A stretch of 64,000 nucleotides of DNA from Hymenopellis radicata (Eukaryota; Basidiomycota; Agaricomycetes; Agaricales; Physalacriaceae), in contig JADNRX010000039.1 in the NCBI GenBank assembly GCA_015501595.1, forward strand, positions 124,001 through 188,000, given 5' to 3'. Both the position numbers and the translations under genes were made by a program. Below the pieces are notes generated by a model. The model ran no database searches. It was not told the DNA's origin and saw only the letters and a list, made by a program, of their open reading frames with translations. Each line of letters begins with the position of its first letter. Positions within the stretch are counted from its first letter, which is position 1. Below, piece by piece: positions 21,901 through 35,550 of this stretch.

Positions 21901-24900
21901 GCGCTCGGGCACTGTGTGGCGTTATTGAAGGCGTTCAAGGCCAGTGAAACGGCAGTAGACTTCCAGACGGTTCTACCCTCTCTCTTGGTTGCCTTGCAGT
22001 CTTCGGAGTTGAAAACACAGAGAATACGCGCTGCTCTGTCTAGCCCTTATGGCGGAAGGCACACAGCGCAAATACGAGAGAGTGTACGCGTTTGATGCCA
22101 TATACGGCTCGAGTGCAGGTTAGCTGGCCTCCGGCGCGACTCTACAAGAGCTGACACTTTTCTCCCTTTAGCACAGCTACTGTACCTGTCTCAAGATGAC
22201 TTGACAAAGTATTTGACTGCCCTTGTGGCCCACAGAGAGCATTTCATTCACGATCCCGGTTACGTTGTCGTATTCCACCAGGACTACCTTTCGGCATCCA
22301 AGACGGATAAGCGGAAGGTTGCTGAGTAAGTTGCATTCAACTTCTGCGTTCTTGTGGCTAACAAGTTCAACCAGCCATAAACACAACGTGATGTGCTATC
22401 TCGCTTCGCATATCAATGCGGCTCCTTCCCGTGTTCAGTTCCAGCTTCTCAAGACTGTCGGCAACGTTGTCGACGAAGGGAAAGCAGCTAGTCTCAAATC
22501 GTCAGTTACCACTATGCTTTCCAAGTCGACGACTGTTCTGCAAGAACTTTACGGACAACGGTTCGACGAGTATGTGTGTCTCTTAGCCTCCATTTTCAAT
22601 GTAACTGTGGCGAATGACCTCAACAACGACACTGAGGGTTTGTGGGCGACGTACTGCAATTTGTTGACGCATTTGTTCAAATCTTGTAAGCTTTTGCTTC
22701 GTTTATATTCTTCGTTACTCATTCTTGGTTTCAGCCCACCATTCCGCCAAGAACATATTAACACAACAACTCGAGCAAGGCCTTTTCATGCCTCTTCTCC
22801 TGGAGCGCCAGTTGGATTTATGTACTTCTTTGTTGGGTCTAAGCACGCAGGATCAGGATGTGGTAAGTTTTGGCGTAGAAACTCTTCAGCTCTGAAACCC
22901 AGTCTCATTGTTATCAGCATTTGACAGTGACGAAACTGCTTACTAACATCCTACGGGAACCCACTCTGGTTGTAGAGCTTCTCAAAACACTCCAGCCAGA
23001 TCCCGTTGACGCTCCTCCTGCGAGCAAACGACCCAGAATGACATCCGAGTCAGTCTATGTCTCCAGTTACTCGTCAGCGCATTTTGACCAGGTGTTTTCT
23101 GCAGGACCTCGGAGGACACTCTTCCCCAATTGACTGTCCTTGCGGAAGTTCTCGCTGCGGCTACGCTGCCGGGCTCTTTGGATATTATCATCGCTCTTGT
23201 TCAAACTCTGAACAATGTCATACAGTCATCGACCACGTCAGACTTCGTCGACGTCGCTTTCATTGAGCAGTCATTGATGACTGCCGTGGCGAATGTTGCA
23301 GACAAAGTCACTGTACGAACGTCCTTGAATACTTTCGTCAATGTCGCTAATAACATCGCAGGAGGTACCGAACTTGTCACCAGGCGCAATTCGGTTGGAA
23401 GTGGTTGTGGACTTGATACGTAGTGAGTGAAGCATTGAAGCAATGTAGGACCCGGAACTCATTTTCTGCACAGCTGCCGACAATCCGCAGACGTTCCAAC
23501 AGGCGTTATTGTTGATGGCGACCTTGGCGCGCCTCAGTCCGGAGTCTGTCCTCCATAACATCATGCCTGTGTTCACGTTTATGGGATCCAACGTGTTCCA
23601 TCGCGATGACACGTACAGTTTCACGGTAGTTCAGAAGGTGTGTATACCTCGAATCGTAATCCGTAAATGTCACTCACCATTCAATAGACGATCGACAACA
23701 TTGTTCCTGTGATGGTGAAATCCCTCAAGCATTCGCATACATCCCGGATGGAACTGCTCTTGGGCTCGCGAGAGTTTTTGCGGGTGTTCTCGGATGCTGC
23801 GAATCATATTCCTCGCCATCGGCGCACGAAGTATGTCCATTTAATCCCATTGTACGCAGTGCCTAACCACATCAATTTAGCTTCTTCGTTCACTTGGTGA
23901 ACGTCCTAGGACCCGAAGACTATCTGATGCCGGTCTGTCTACTCCTCATCGAGAAGACCGCAAATCGCGTCGTGCGGCAGAACGCAGAGGAAGCGAAAAG
24001 CACATTCGCGTTGCCGATTTCTGTTCTACATCACTATGACGGCGCGCTTCAGAATTCGGTTCTAAGTGAGATGATTTTGGAGAGTCAACGTTTGGCTCGC
24101 CGTGTAACGGATCCTGAAAATCTGGAGCCTACCTTCATGGACGATCATCTGTAAGGACTAGCAATTTATCCCTAGGTCTCGCTAATCCTTCATGCTAGGC
24201 ACGAGGAGCACTCGACGTCAGTCACGACCGCTTTCAAACGTCGCGCTCAAGCGGTTCTATCGTTCGTCGGTTTTGCTGTAAAGGCATCATCAGGCAGCAG
24301 CGGCGCAGGAAGTGATTCGTCTCTTGTATCGCTGCTCGTCATCATGGCGACTTTCAAGAGTGGCCAGGGAGCGGATGCTCGAGTCGACGATATCAACAAG
24401 GTTGCGCGGTCGTCGCTTGATAGGACGTTGAGAGTCATGTCAGCGTTGGATTACATCGAATCGACTGTGGGGATGTTGCATTCTTCTGAACAGATGGTAC
24501 TGCTCATTCGTTGACCTTTGTCAAACGGTGACTGATGGCGTTCATAGGTTCAGATAGGCGCTCTCGACCTCCTTGCCGAACGACTTCCGCAGGTGTCCGA
24601 CCATGTGCGCCAGACAGCCACGAACAATCTGGTCAAGATTATACAGCGTATCAAGGAGCTTCTTGCTGCTCACCCAGGAAGTGCGGTGGCTATTTCTGGC
24701 TTCCGAAGTCTGAAGACTATTGGTTCGGGCATGTGTGCTGGGGAGGAAAGCGCGCTTAGTGATATTGTTCCTCTGTTGTTATCTGCTATTCGTGGTCGGA
24801 AGATGGCGCCTTACGCTGTTCCGGCTTTGTCTCCGCTGGCGTATGCTTTCTTTCTTAAAAAGCCATCCATTTGATTCTGATTCCTTGGTAGATCGCGTCT

Positions 24901-26403
24901 AGGACCTAGACTTATGCCATTCTTCCGGGAGATTGTTGGTCAATGTGTTGCTCTGCTTCAAGAAGGGCTGGAAGGTAAATACTCCCAGAAATGTCATCTT
25001 CTGTGTCTGAGTTCTTTCTACAAGACCTCTCGAACGACACTACAAGTGTATTACACGGATTGCTGACATCACTATCCCCGTTCTGGGCTGCGTCAGAAAT
25101 CTCACAGGTCGTGTTGCTTTACATTAACCAACGCAAGAAGGACGATTCGTTGGCTGGGTTTGTGAAGGCTCTCACCAAGCGTGCGCCGGAAAAGATACTG
25201 ATTCCGACGTTACCTCAAATTTGGTCCTCTCTTTTGAAATCATCGCCCTCCTCGGTAGGCTTGTTTACGACAGCATGTTTGGTGTGCAACTTACGTTGAA
25301 CGGTAGCCGCAGGATTCGTACGACATGTTCTTCGATATCGTCAAGAGGTCGCTGCGTACTTCCAATAAGAGCGTCGTGCAAGAGAACTTGCGTTCCATTT
25401 TCAATATGTTTTTGGAGGCGTTCGATGTTGTCAAGCTACAGGGACCGGTAAGTGTCTTGGTTCATACTTGAGTCGATACCTGACATGATTTTCGAAAGCT
25501 CGATTCCAAGGCCGCCATTGTATCAGCTTTTACTGAGTTGATAGTAAACCTCAATGAGGCGACGTTCAGACCGCTGTTCAGACGTCTGTACGATTGGGCA
25601 TTCGTTGGGGGTTCTGGTAGGTGGATTACGATAGGCGTCGTTCACTTTCTAACGTCAAGACTTAAGGTATAGAACGTCGCATTACGTTCTGCCATGTATT
25701 TTCGGCGCTGCTCGACTACTTCAAGGTTCGTACAGGCATTATCCACAAAGTGACGCTGTCCTTACTACTTGTATCAAGGCTCTGATGACACCCTACATGT
25801 CGTTTGTTCTCCAAGAGTTCATCGCATATTGGAAGTCTACAGATGAGGAAGACTGGACGTTATGGACCTGCATACTTGGAACAGTTACAAAGAGCATGCT
25901 ACACGATGACGGAGGTGGGTATCATTCCGTTCTCCGCTGCATGTCCTCACCTCTTCCATAGCTTTCTGGCAAGACGACAAAGTCAAGCAGGTCTACTCGC
26001 CATTGGTCGCCCAAGTCCCTGTATGTGCGCTGGAGGATGACGAGAGTAAAGTTTTACTCCAAGATGCTCTGTCGGCTCTGGTCGACAACGCCAGCGATGA
26101 CATCATCTTGAAATCTCTGAACTTAGACATTCTTATGCATACGAGGTCTGAAGAGGTACAGACTCGACTGTTCGCGCTGCACTGCTCCAAGGCTATTTGG
26201 CACGCACATGGAGGGAAGCTTCTTGGTGAGTGTTCGAATTACGTTGGGTTCATTCTGTGCTAACAATGCATGCAGGATTCGTGGCCGAAACGGCAACTTT
26301 TATTGCGGAGTGTAGCGAGGACGAGAATGACATGGTTTGTCGGGAGGCGTTGAATCTGAAGACGGCTGTAGAAAACGTGGCAGGAAGTATAAACGGATTG
26401 TAA
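18949..26403 (+). CDS. UTP10: U3 snoRNP component UTP10 / HEATR1 (HEAT-repeat protein), with three apparent frameshifts
   Basis: Large nucleolar scaffold of the small-subunit processome, needed for pre-18S rRNA processing and rDNA transcription. The start MSSLVAQLAQGASLN, the segment YLFTGRDADLHDLESIHALG, the motif APTGKVLEWLVRRFRINEFN and helical HEAT-type repeats over the whole length are characteristic, and the end (CREALNLKTAVENVAGSING) is the BP28CT-type C-terminus. Many introns of 45-65 bases split it. The reading frame breaks at three points: about 19026-19028 (one C short), about 21101 (one G short) and about 22036-22041 (one base extra or two missing). Homologous sequence resumes at once in another frame each time. 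In an essential gene this suggests sequence error. It is tail-to-tail with the metallophosphoesterase gene, 30 bases apart. Confidence 0.88.
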
Positions 26404-26433
26404 TTTACATTTCGAATCTATTCGTACTATACT

Positions 26434-27726
26434 CTAACTCTCGGCACGATCCTTCAAATCAACAACAATAGGCCGAAATCCTGGGCCTCCAAATTGGTGA
26501 GAACGATGAAGACGAGCGCGGTCGCCCATAGGCCAGTTGGCGCCATTGACAAACACGGTGCGGTCCCCTCCTTCGGACAGCTGGAGCGGTTCGGGGTACT
26601 GCGTTTTGTCGGTTGGGTAGTAATCCGCGTCGATGTGCGGTTCCCAGTCGGGGCCCGTTTCGATTGTTTGGACCTTTGGGGCGGTGATTTCACCCGGTTT
26701 CCAGGTGTGTATGTACGCGCCGTGGCCTTCGTGGATGTGCCCAAAGAGGTGGATGCGCGGGCGGAGGTAGGGGAGGCGGTTTGCGAGATCGCGACAGCCG
26801 GCGAGAGAATGGCGGCTTGTCGAGTCGAATATGTGTAAGGGTGGTCCGTGGGTTAATCTGAAGGTAGATATGAGCTGTGTTTCGAGTGTGGACAATGTCG
26901 ATACGTACAAGATGTCAGTCTTGGGGAACTGGGATATGAGCTCTGGTTTTGTTAGCATTTCGGACACGTCGAGTAGAAAGTGTATATTACGTTTGCCGTC
27001 TCGGCGGTCGTAGTTGAATGCCCAGTCGCAGAATTCGGGAGACCACTGAGGGTGGCGCTTAAGTTTACGATAGGAGGAAGGGAAGAGAGACCAACAGGAG
27101 ACCCATAGAGACTCCAAGTTTGTCCGTTGCCTTTCGCGTCGAATTCAACGCGTTCATCGCAAACATATACAAGGCCAGCCTCTCGGGCCTTTTCTCCAAT
27201 GAGGAGAGGCTCGATAAGCGAGTAATCCTGTTGACGATGAATATGGAGTCTGACAATGTCCGAGATGTCTACCTCCTTAGCTCCCCAGTCAGCATAGTTT
27301 TCATCATACCAGCCATCTTGCTGATGAAGCGATAGATCATGATTTCCAGCGATGATGCTAATCCGCAAATAAGAGACAGACTCATCACCGCGACGCCTAC
27401 ATACATTTTGACTTTATGCGGCAGAGAGCACAGCCATTCCATCGTGTCCTTGAATTCTGTATACTTGCCAGTATTCGTTAGGTCGCCGCTGTGGAGGAGC
27501 ACGTCTCCGTGAGGAACGGGGAACTTGTGGTGATGGGTGTCGCTGATGCATACGAAGCGCGTCCAGGTTTCGGGGTCGGGGACAGGGGGTAGTTGTTCGT
27601 ATTCGATGTGGACGTGAACGTCGGGTTCTTCGAGGGTGACGGCGCCTTCTGGTGTAGTCATTGAGGAGAAGGATGCCGCGTCAGGACGCGCTCTCACAGG
27701 TGGCAGTGAAAACTTAACTGCCTTCA
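26434..27726 (-). CDS. Calcineurin-like metallophosphoesterase (MPPED/rhamnogalacturonate-lyase-neighbour type)
   Basis: Binuclear-metal phosphoesterase, probably cytosolic. All five metal-binding motifs are visible in order: FVCISDTHHH (DxH), GDVLLHSGDL (GDxxxxGD), IIAGNHD after an intron (GNHD), a THGPP block and LFGHIHEGHGAY (GHxHxxxG). The intron in the middle (donor near 27408) joins KVK to IIIAGNHD. About five introns occur. The start could be the ATG at 27726 (MKAVKFSLPP) or one at 27853 in the same frame. The domain order matches the mammalian MPPED1/MPPED2 family, which hydrolyses phosphodiesters including cyclic nucleotides; the substrate in fungi is unknown. Confidence 0.87.
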
Positions 27727-28199
27727 TGGCAATTGCAAGGCAGAATAGAGATCGACTAAGACTTTGTAGATCGGTCCGGTGAGCCGAGATAGGAGCTCCG
27801 GCACGTGGAGGGGAACAGATTGCGCTTTCTTTTCTACTCTTTCCAAGCCCCATCCGTCAACTACGCGCTTTCTCACCCCAGCATTGTGACTGAAAGGACC
27901 TCTCTAGGATGTCAGCAATCCTTTCTACACAGTTGGCTTTATACTGCGTAAGGACACAGAGCATTGGAAAGGCACTGTAGATGGATCATGGAGGGAGGGA
28001 CAATTCAAGAGGTCACATTTACTGAAAGAGATCTGTCCGTGATACTACCTCGGCTGATGTGAGGAAGAATTGAATTCTCACAATGAACAAAATGTAGTGC
28101 TACACACTGGAAGGTGCAGGAGTGGAGACACCTATGGAGGCCACATCCGTCATGACAGCTTGTGAAAATGGCCAATATGATGACAGAAGAAGATAGCAC
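27727..28199. other. Upstream region of the metallophosphoesterase
   Basis: Includes a possible N-terminal extension to 27853. No other gene. The right end grades into the degenerate tandem repeats. Confidence 0.4.
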
Positions 28200-28990
28200 A
28201 TTGAAATGATGATTAGAGAGAACGGGTGCGTCGAGCTGACTTATAACACGGTATCTGAAAGGATATAGCACATTGAGATAATGGCTAGAGAGAAATGACA
28301 TCGAGCTGACGGCCTAGGAGAAAATCAGCGAATTGGAATAATGGCTGGGAAGAAGGACACACCAGTATGGTGGCTGGGGAGAGAGGACATGTCGTGATGA
28401 CGACCTGGCAGACCAGCATGTCAAAACAATACCTGGGGGAGACGAACACGCCAATATGACAGTCTATAGAGACAACACGTCGCTGGGGAGAGAGGACGTG
28501 TCGTGATGAAGACCACCAGCATGTCAAAACGATGACTGGAGGAGACGGACACACCAAACATGATGGCCAGAGGGATAGAGCTCGCCGAGACGATACATAG
28601 GGAGAGAGGACAACACGTCGTAATGACGGCCTGAGAGATCACCAGCAAGTCAGAATGGCAGCTGGGGAGAAGGAACACGCCGATGTGATGGCTGGAGAGG
28701 ACGCGTCGTAATGATGACCCCATGGGAAAGCGATAGCTAGGGGAGACGGACGCGCCTATATGACGGCCAGAGGGAGAAACCACATCAAGATGATGGCTAG
28801 GCAGAGAGCGCGTTGTGACGACGGCCTAGGAGATATCCAGCATGTCAAAATGACAACTGGGGGAGAAGGACACGCCAATGTGATGGCCAGAGGGAAAAAG
28901 CGCGGCAAGTCAACCGCTAGGGAGAGAGGACGCATCGAGATGACGGCCAACATGACAGTCACAGGGAGAGATACTAGTAGTAGGACGACG
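28200..28990. repeat. Degenerate purine-rich minisatellite, period about 110 bases
   Basis: Copies of a pattern GAGAGGAC-(A/G)(T/C)GTCGT-ATGA...CCAGCATGTCAAAA start near 28381, 28491, 28602, 28695, 28804 and 28921 (spacings about 93-117). A second motif, GGGGAGA(A/C)GGACACGCC, recurs in phase near 28435, 28540, 28658, 28741 and 28858. Earlier, weaker copies reach back to about 28000. The repeats keep no common frame, so the long minus-strand ORFs across them look like by-products. Confidence 0.7.
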
Positions 28991-30208
28991 AGATGACAGA
29001 TGGAGAAAAGAATCAAAAGATGCGTCGATGATAGCACATGACGGCCCGAAGAAGAGAACACATGGAGGGACGGGGACATGTGGTCCTGGAGGCGGCGACC
29101 TAACGCTAGGGTAGCATTTGGAGCGGCAATGTATGCGGTACGGCGTCTGAGAGCAGGTCTGGAAAACAGCGGAGTGCCAACTGCGAGGTGTTGGGAATTA
29201 GATACGATACTGTGACGAGAATCCGGGGAAAGAAAATGTTGGGATGAGGAGGGCGAGGAAGCCGAATGGACGGTCGACGCGACATAGATCAACGGCGATG
29301 TCTTGAGAGTATATCTGCTCGAGTGTGAGCATTAGAAGGTTTTCCCAAGCGTTGAGGGTAGCATATATGTGGAAGAATAACGAAAAACTCAGCTGGCTGC
29401 GCCAACCTGGTTGCGCCAAGCTCAACTACTCTTTTGAGAGCAACGGGAAGTATCATATCGCGTCCCGTACGCGTAATGTATCGATATTATATGTTGCGAG
29501 ACGCAGATTGCGCACGGAGGAATCAGACGAGGAGAGAGAATCGAGTGCCGATGATGGTCGTGAGCAAGGCGCGCGATTCTCTGGGACCCGAGAAACGAGG
29601 GTCCTGAGCGCTTGAGCTTCTGCGTGTCATCTTTGCTCCTGAGACCGAACTTACATAGGCTTTGTCTGATCTTGTCGCAGGCATGGCCTCCAGTGCTTCG
29701 TTGGCCAGAAAGGATGTAATTCGGGCTCTTCAGCCCATCTTCACCCTCTGACACTCCGTCGACACAGCCATGAGGCCGCTCCCTGTTTGAGATTTCGTCG
29801 CGCCTTTTTGTCGGAAGTAACATAATTTCGTTTCCAGCGAAATTTTCGCGCGTACAGCATTACATCGTACACGCTCCATTGTAATCACAAAAATGCATCA
29901 TGTTGATGATGATTGGCGCCAAGGCCTACCAACGCAGCTTTGAATACAAAATTCAAGAACAGTGCTGTGTATAGAGAACTGTGGATAACAAGTGGATAAT
30001 GACATTTTGGAACTTACGGTCTTCCAGCGCGGTGAAATTCCACAGTGAGAATTCGAAGCCGAAATCGGCGGGCAGTGTGCCCCTTATTGGGCGACGGCGT
30101 CATCCCTACTTGACACTTACCTCCTACAGTCATCTTCACCTTGTCTTTCTCGACGTGCTTGTCGTCGTCGTCGGACGCACATTTCTTGCTGCTATCCGCG
30201 CAGATCTC
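28991..30208. other. Intergenic
   Basis: No convincing gene. ORFs of 75-133 codons on both strands lack recognisable motifs. Confidence 0.5.
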
Positions 30209-33200
30209 ATGTCCAGACGCAGCCACAACAGTTTCGCACACGAGAAGCGATTATCCAAGTATCGGGTCACGGATGAGGAATTATTCAAGTGCGTGTCCAA
30301 AACTTGCGGGAAACCGTGCACTTTGCTCATAAGTAATTGGACAGCTATGCATTGCGTGTATCGTGAGTCAAATCTGCGTTAAATCTTCTCGGAATGACGG
30401 CTCTGAACACCGAACAGCTACCTAAGCTACCTTTTGATTCCCAAGGCGACACCGGAAGCGAGCCATGCGGAGGTCAGAGAGCGCGAACACTCGTCGCGCT
30501 TGTCGGCGCTGTCCAATTTTTCGCTGGGCGACATGTTTAAGGACATGAACCTGCGCGACGGGCCCAAGAGTGTCAAGTTTCCAGAGAAGCTGCTCAAGGT
30601 GCTAGAGCAGAAGCTAAAGGACATTGCAATGGGGAAGGATGCTGGGTGCGTGGCGCAGAAAAATATCGTATTTTTGGCTTATTTTCACGCAGATATACTG
30701 ACCAACTCGTGCGGCGGACGATGGCCAGGTTTTATGCAATGTTTATGGACGACAGCTTCAAGCGGCAAATGAAGGAGAACCGGAAGATTGAGGAACTCAT
30801 CCTCATGTTCGCGACACATGCGACGGGCGTTCTCAAGAAGGAGCCCACCCTTGCCGGCGACGGTTGGAAACTCGAGCTCAACAAGCACATCGCCATCTTT
30901 GTCAAGATGCTGCGCGAATGTCTCCGGAACGTCAACCACGTCTCACCCGAGCTGCTATCTCGCCTCGACATATACACGGCGAAGCTTGCCCCTGCGCAGT
31001 CAGTAGCCGACTCGGGCTACGACTCGTCTTCTACTCGCGACTCTATGATATCCACACCTGCCCAGAACAGCACCAATGTCGCCGATATGGATCTCGTGCG
31101 CATACTTGCCGCCGTTTTCAAGATCCCTGATTCCACCGCCCAACAAGAGATCGACAACTTAAAAGGCGTCTGTACAGAAAAGGCAGCATTGACTGATCTA
31201 AAGGTAGGCATGCCGGCAACCTTTACAGCCCTTCATCTAACCCCGAAATAGACGTGCCTCAAGAACATTAATGCTGGTGCTGCTTTTCCCGGGCGAAGAG
31301 ACGACTTTGATAGCGAGGCGGCATGGACGCATTGGAAGTCGCTGGAAACAACCCATTTGCAGCAAATGATGGTGGCCATGGTCCAGTACAAGCCCGAACT
31401 CGCAAAGTCCACGCCAGGAGACGTATCTCCCTCCCTCAGAACCTCCTCACATATTACGACCCGCCCCGGCTCCCTTTACTCCTCCTTTGACGCCGCCCCC
31501 TCTACCTCCCGTAACCCCTCCGTCAGCAGTCGCCGATCTTTCTATGGTATCGGAAACGGCATCGCAAGTGGCGAATACAGCAATGATAATGGCGATAATG
31601 ATGTTGACGAAGACGACGAAATACAAGTCGGCCACCACTTCACATACATACCTCCGAACCCGAAGCGATTCTACAAACGTTTATTGGAGATATGCCTGCT
31701 GGCTGACTTGGAGGTGATGTTGAGTCCTGAGGTGGATGATAATGACGAAGTGTCACTGGGCATATTGTCCGCGCCTCATATCGATCTATTGAATGAGTGT
31801 GCTATGCGGTGGCGAATATCACATTCGTATCGGGCGACGTGCTTTATGGACATCGTGCGGCAGTTTTATGAGCGAGGGGACGTCCCGTTGGAGTGTATAC
31901 CGGAAGGCTTGTCGAACATTCAGAAGGCCATGACGGACATGGAGCTTGAGAATTGGCCAACGCAGGACGTGAGTTGCTCATTCTCGTTTGTTTTCAAGTG
32001 CTCTGAGATTGTACTTTGAACAGATCGAATTCTTGTCCAGCATATATGGCAGCCTCTTCAACATCTTTCTGTCATCACTATACCACGCCATGGAGTCTCT
32101 ACCGAACCTCAAACCTGCGGAGATCGAGCCCTACCTTAATGTTTTAGAGCATGTACGAGATAGTGGGCTACTGGAGCGGTTCGATGTGGACATTGGGGCG
32201 CGACTTGTTGATGTGCAAGAAAGGATAAAGCAGGTTTCGGAGCAATTCTTCATCGCCAAGCTGGAAGAACTGAGCGCCGCTCCTGGGGTGAATAGGGCAT
32301 TGCCGTTACTTCTCATGACCGACGAGATTGAGAAGTCGGCAAAGCTGTTGGATAAGAGGTTCCCTTCTCCCCTATTGGAGTGCGTTCTTTTGACCTCCTT
32401 CATATCCTGGATAGCTAATGGGTTCGTAGGCAACTCGATGTCGTGTCATTGATGGTGGAGATAGTGATACCTGCGTTTATCCACGAGCTGCAAAATTCGC
32501 AAAAGCGTCTATTCGAATCCTCAATGAATGGTCCGACACCAGATGTGCCGATTCAGGACATATTCGCTCTGTACCGGCGCACGAAGACATTATTAGGGAT
32601 GTTCAGCGCGTTCGTTTCAAAGTAAGCCGTTTCATTTTCTCTTCTCTTGCTCGTTGATGACTCTTTCTGCAGTGCACAACTCGACTTGGATATACCACAG
32701 TTCTTTGAGCCATATGTGCGACAATGGCTGATTAATACTGACGCCAAGACTGGTCAGTGGGTAGAGGCTGTACGTGTTCCTGCCATCCAATTACGCACTT
32801 GTTGACAGTTATCCTAGGCTATTGCTGCGGACCAGGTATGGCGGTAGAAGCATTTTAGATGGAGTCGCTTATAGGTTTCTAGTGGCAAGCCGAGGCCTCA
32901 GAAGGGCACAGTTCTTCAATTGTGGACTTGTTCGATTCTCTTCGGAGTCCTATAAACTTCTTGCAAGACCTGGAATGGGAGGACAGCTACCAAAATGCCC
33001 GCTTCTTCACCGCTCTGGCGAAGGTACGGCATCGTTGCTAATAGTGAGGCTTCGGAGACCTGACTTCGCGCTTTTCATAGACTGTCTCGAAGGCAGTAGA
33101 GCAGTATTGCCGTAGCGTGGAGGGCTTGTTTTTGACCGAGATGTTCCCGCGGCCGACGGACTACCTACAGCCGCAAAAGTCGTCGGCCTGGCTGGAGAAG

Positions 33201-34988
33201 GCGCGGCAACTTGCCATCACCGGTGAGAAGAAAGTGGAACCGTTCAATTTCCAGGCAGAGTCCTGCGTGAAGTTGAATAACGTGGAAGCTGCACGCAAGC
33301 TCTTGGATAATATGTACAACCAGATGGAAGTGGACAAGCTTGCCGAGGTGGTGATGTCGCTGGCGCCGCCGGTACCGGATAAGAAGGAGGTTGAGAGGTT
33401 CTTGTTTGCGGTGAAGATCGTTATTGCGGAGGGTCTTGTGGCTAACGACGCTAGCCCGAACTCGAAGCTGGACACGTTCATTACGCTGAGTGATGAAGCT
33501 GGCAATCGGTTAGCGAAGACGCGGACCATTTATGAGACTAATAACCCTCGATGTAAGTGGTCTTTTCCTCAAAGTGTTACTTGTCATACTCATCTTCGTA
33601 GGGGACGAGACCTTCGATATCTCGGTGGACAAACCTCTGTGGTTGATGGTTAGCATTCGCGACCGTGCCTTGGTAGGCAAACACGACACGGTAGGGCGCG
33701 CCTACTTGTGCCTCGATCCTCGGCGATTTAGTGACTACCTGGCACACGATTTGTGGATGGATTTAGACTCGCAAGGTCGTGTGCTGGTGCGAGTCAGTAT
33801 GGAGGGAGAGAAGGACGATATACAGTTCTACTTTGGCCGAGCCTTCCGTTCGCTGAAGAGAGCTGAAGCTGACATGCTGCGTATCTTCATTGACAAGGTT
33901 CGCAATGTCTTCTATCTGAACTACGTTCACTTCTTATTATTTTCTGAAGATGTCACCATTCATACGGCAGTGTTTGTCGCGCTCTGTTGTCAAGACTCTC
34001 ATCAAGGGGGCACCCAGGGATTAGATTACAACAAGGCATTAGGCAACGTCCAAGCCTTCTACCGATCTGCAATGGAACGTCTTCGAGCGAGGTGCAGATA
34101 CCACTACCACAAGGGGAGAAGCCACGGCTGCGACCCGAGGATCTGACCGATGTCGAGATTGAAGCAGCCATTCTGCCTCTCTTTGACTACTTCGATGCTA
34201 ACCTTCAGACATTGAATATGCATCTAAGCGAGACGGCGAAGGAAAAGGTCATGACTCGAGTATGGAAGGAGATTCTTGCGGTGATCGAAGGGCTGTTGAT
34301 ACCACCTTTGTCCGACGTCGCGAGCGACATGAAGCCTCTTAGTGATAAGGAGGTTGATATTGTGTTCAAGTGGCTCAAGGTATGTGTCCATCTATCTCCC
34401 GAAGATTTTGTTGTATGTTCTGACGCATTATACAGTTCCTGCGCGACTACTTCTATGCTAACGGCGAAGGCCCCGTTCCTCTGGAGGTTCTCCAGAACCA
34501 GAAGTATCGCGACGTTGTGTCCATACGGCTCTACTACGACTGGCATACGTAAGTTCTATTCACTGACCCGATGTACTTGACCCTGACTTTACTCTTCAGC
34601 GACGCGCTTATGGAGGAATGTGTGCGCATGATGCAGCAAAGCCTGAACTCTTCGCCGACGATGAAAAAGCGCGCCAAGAGTGTGTATCAACAGCGCAACT
34701 TGGGCACGATCAAGAGCCGGAAGAAGGAGAAGCGAGAGGAGAAGGAGGTGTCTAATGGGAGACTATTATGCAGATTCTGCGCATGCGGTGAGTGTTTCTT
34801 CCGTACCCCGCGAAAGTTGATCTGAGCTGATGATTTGTAGGCCTGGAACGCAAGAATTCATCGCACAGCAGCTGCAGATCATGACACAGATGCAGGCCGA
34901 GCAGGAGGCGCGCGCGAAGGAGCTTGAGGAGCGGCGCGTGAAGCGGCCGACGACGAAGGCGCCTCCGGTTCCGCCACTGCCGTCATGA
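30209..34988 (+). CDS. Munc13-like protein with MUN and C2 domains; three single-base frameshifts near the 3' end
   Basis: Priming factor for vesicle fusion; fungal relatives (for example fission yeast Ync13) act at the plasma membrane in exocytosis and cell-wall delivery. The first exons splice MSRRSHNSFAHEKRLSKYRV to YALRVSYLSYLLIPKA, then long helical MUN regions, and a C2 domain (KLDTFITLSDEAGNRLAKTR, then PRWDETFDISV) embedded between MUN parts as in UNC-13/BAP3 proteins. The tail runs ILRMRPGTQEFIAQQLQ to a basic proline-rich end. Frame breaks occur at 34020-34022, 34074-34075 and 34757-34759, and each is repaired by one extra base of the neighbouring run. The lesions resemble sequencing errors, and homologous sequence continues across each. 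Confidence 0.85.
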
Positions 34989-35454
34989 TTTGAGAAGGGG
35001 GGTGGGTTTATTAATTATCTGACCATCTATGTTTCGATACCTTAACTCGTATACCGTTGTAAAGATCTGTCTTTTTTTTTTCTCTGTTGCATATTTTCTT
35101 ATCTTATGGGACATCTGTACTTGCCTTTGTCGATACGCTTCGAGAGGGACATGCCACCGTTACTGTCTACTTTCTATTCGGGTACCAGACTGCTCGAGCA
35201 TCCTGAAAGTGAACGCACTTTCTTCCTACGGTCGCTAAACTCGAGGAAACGACGCCCACAAATTGCATCCGGGACTGCCACGGTCACGTCACCAATTTTG
35301 CTCTTGAACCACTCCAGAACCACTCAAAAAAGCTATCAAGACAGTTCCGGTGGCCCCAAGGCTGTCATGCGCTTCCTCTTTACACTGTCTATTGCCTTAC
35401 ATACATAACCTTGCTGCTTGTCTCGACGGTTCGCTGAGCGACTGGGATTTGGAA
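34989..35454. other. Intergenic leading into a LEGRRP-family copy
   Basis: The part from about 35300 resembles 48960-49130, the far-upstream region of the open LEGRRP copy (shared TTGCTTGTCTCGACGGTT). The duplicated unit therefore extends about 250 bases beyond the promoter. Confidence 0.55.
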
Positions 35455-35550
35455 CTTTGATCGTTCTGAGAATGTGGCCACTGCTGAATAGCTCCTGTGG
35501 CTTCCTATCCTCTCTCTATCAACTACTCTCACATCCACTCTTCACATCAA
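35455..35550 (+). promoter_or_regulatory. LEGRRP-family promoter block, copy 2 (partly deleted)
   Basis: GAGAATGTGGCC, TGCTGAATAGCTCC and the CT-rich leader CTCACATCCACTCTTCACATC are kept up to the ATG, but the CCTATAAG element between the first two is deleted relative to 49131-49237. Confidence 0.6.

Noticed and set aside
28285..29292. Three long overlapping minus-strand ORFs rich in Ser, Pro and Cys
   Set aside because: They arise from the purine-rich tandem repeat; frames change between units and no start, intron or domain is convincing.
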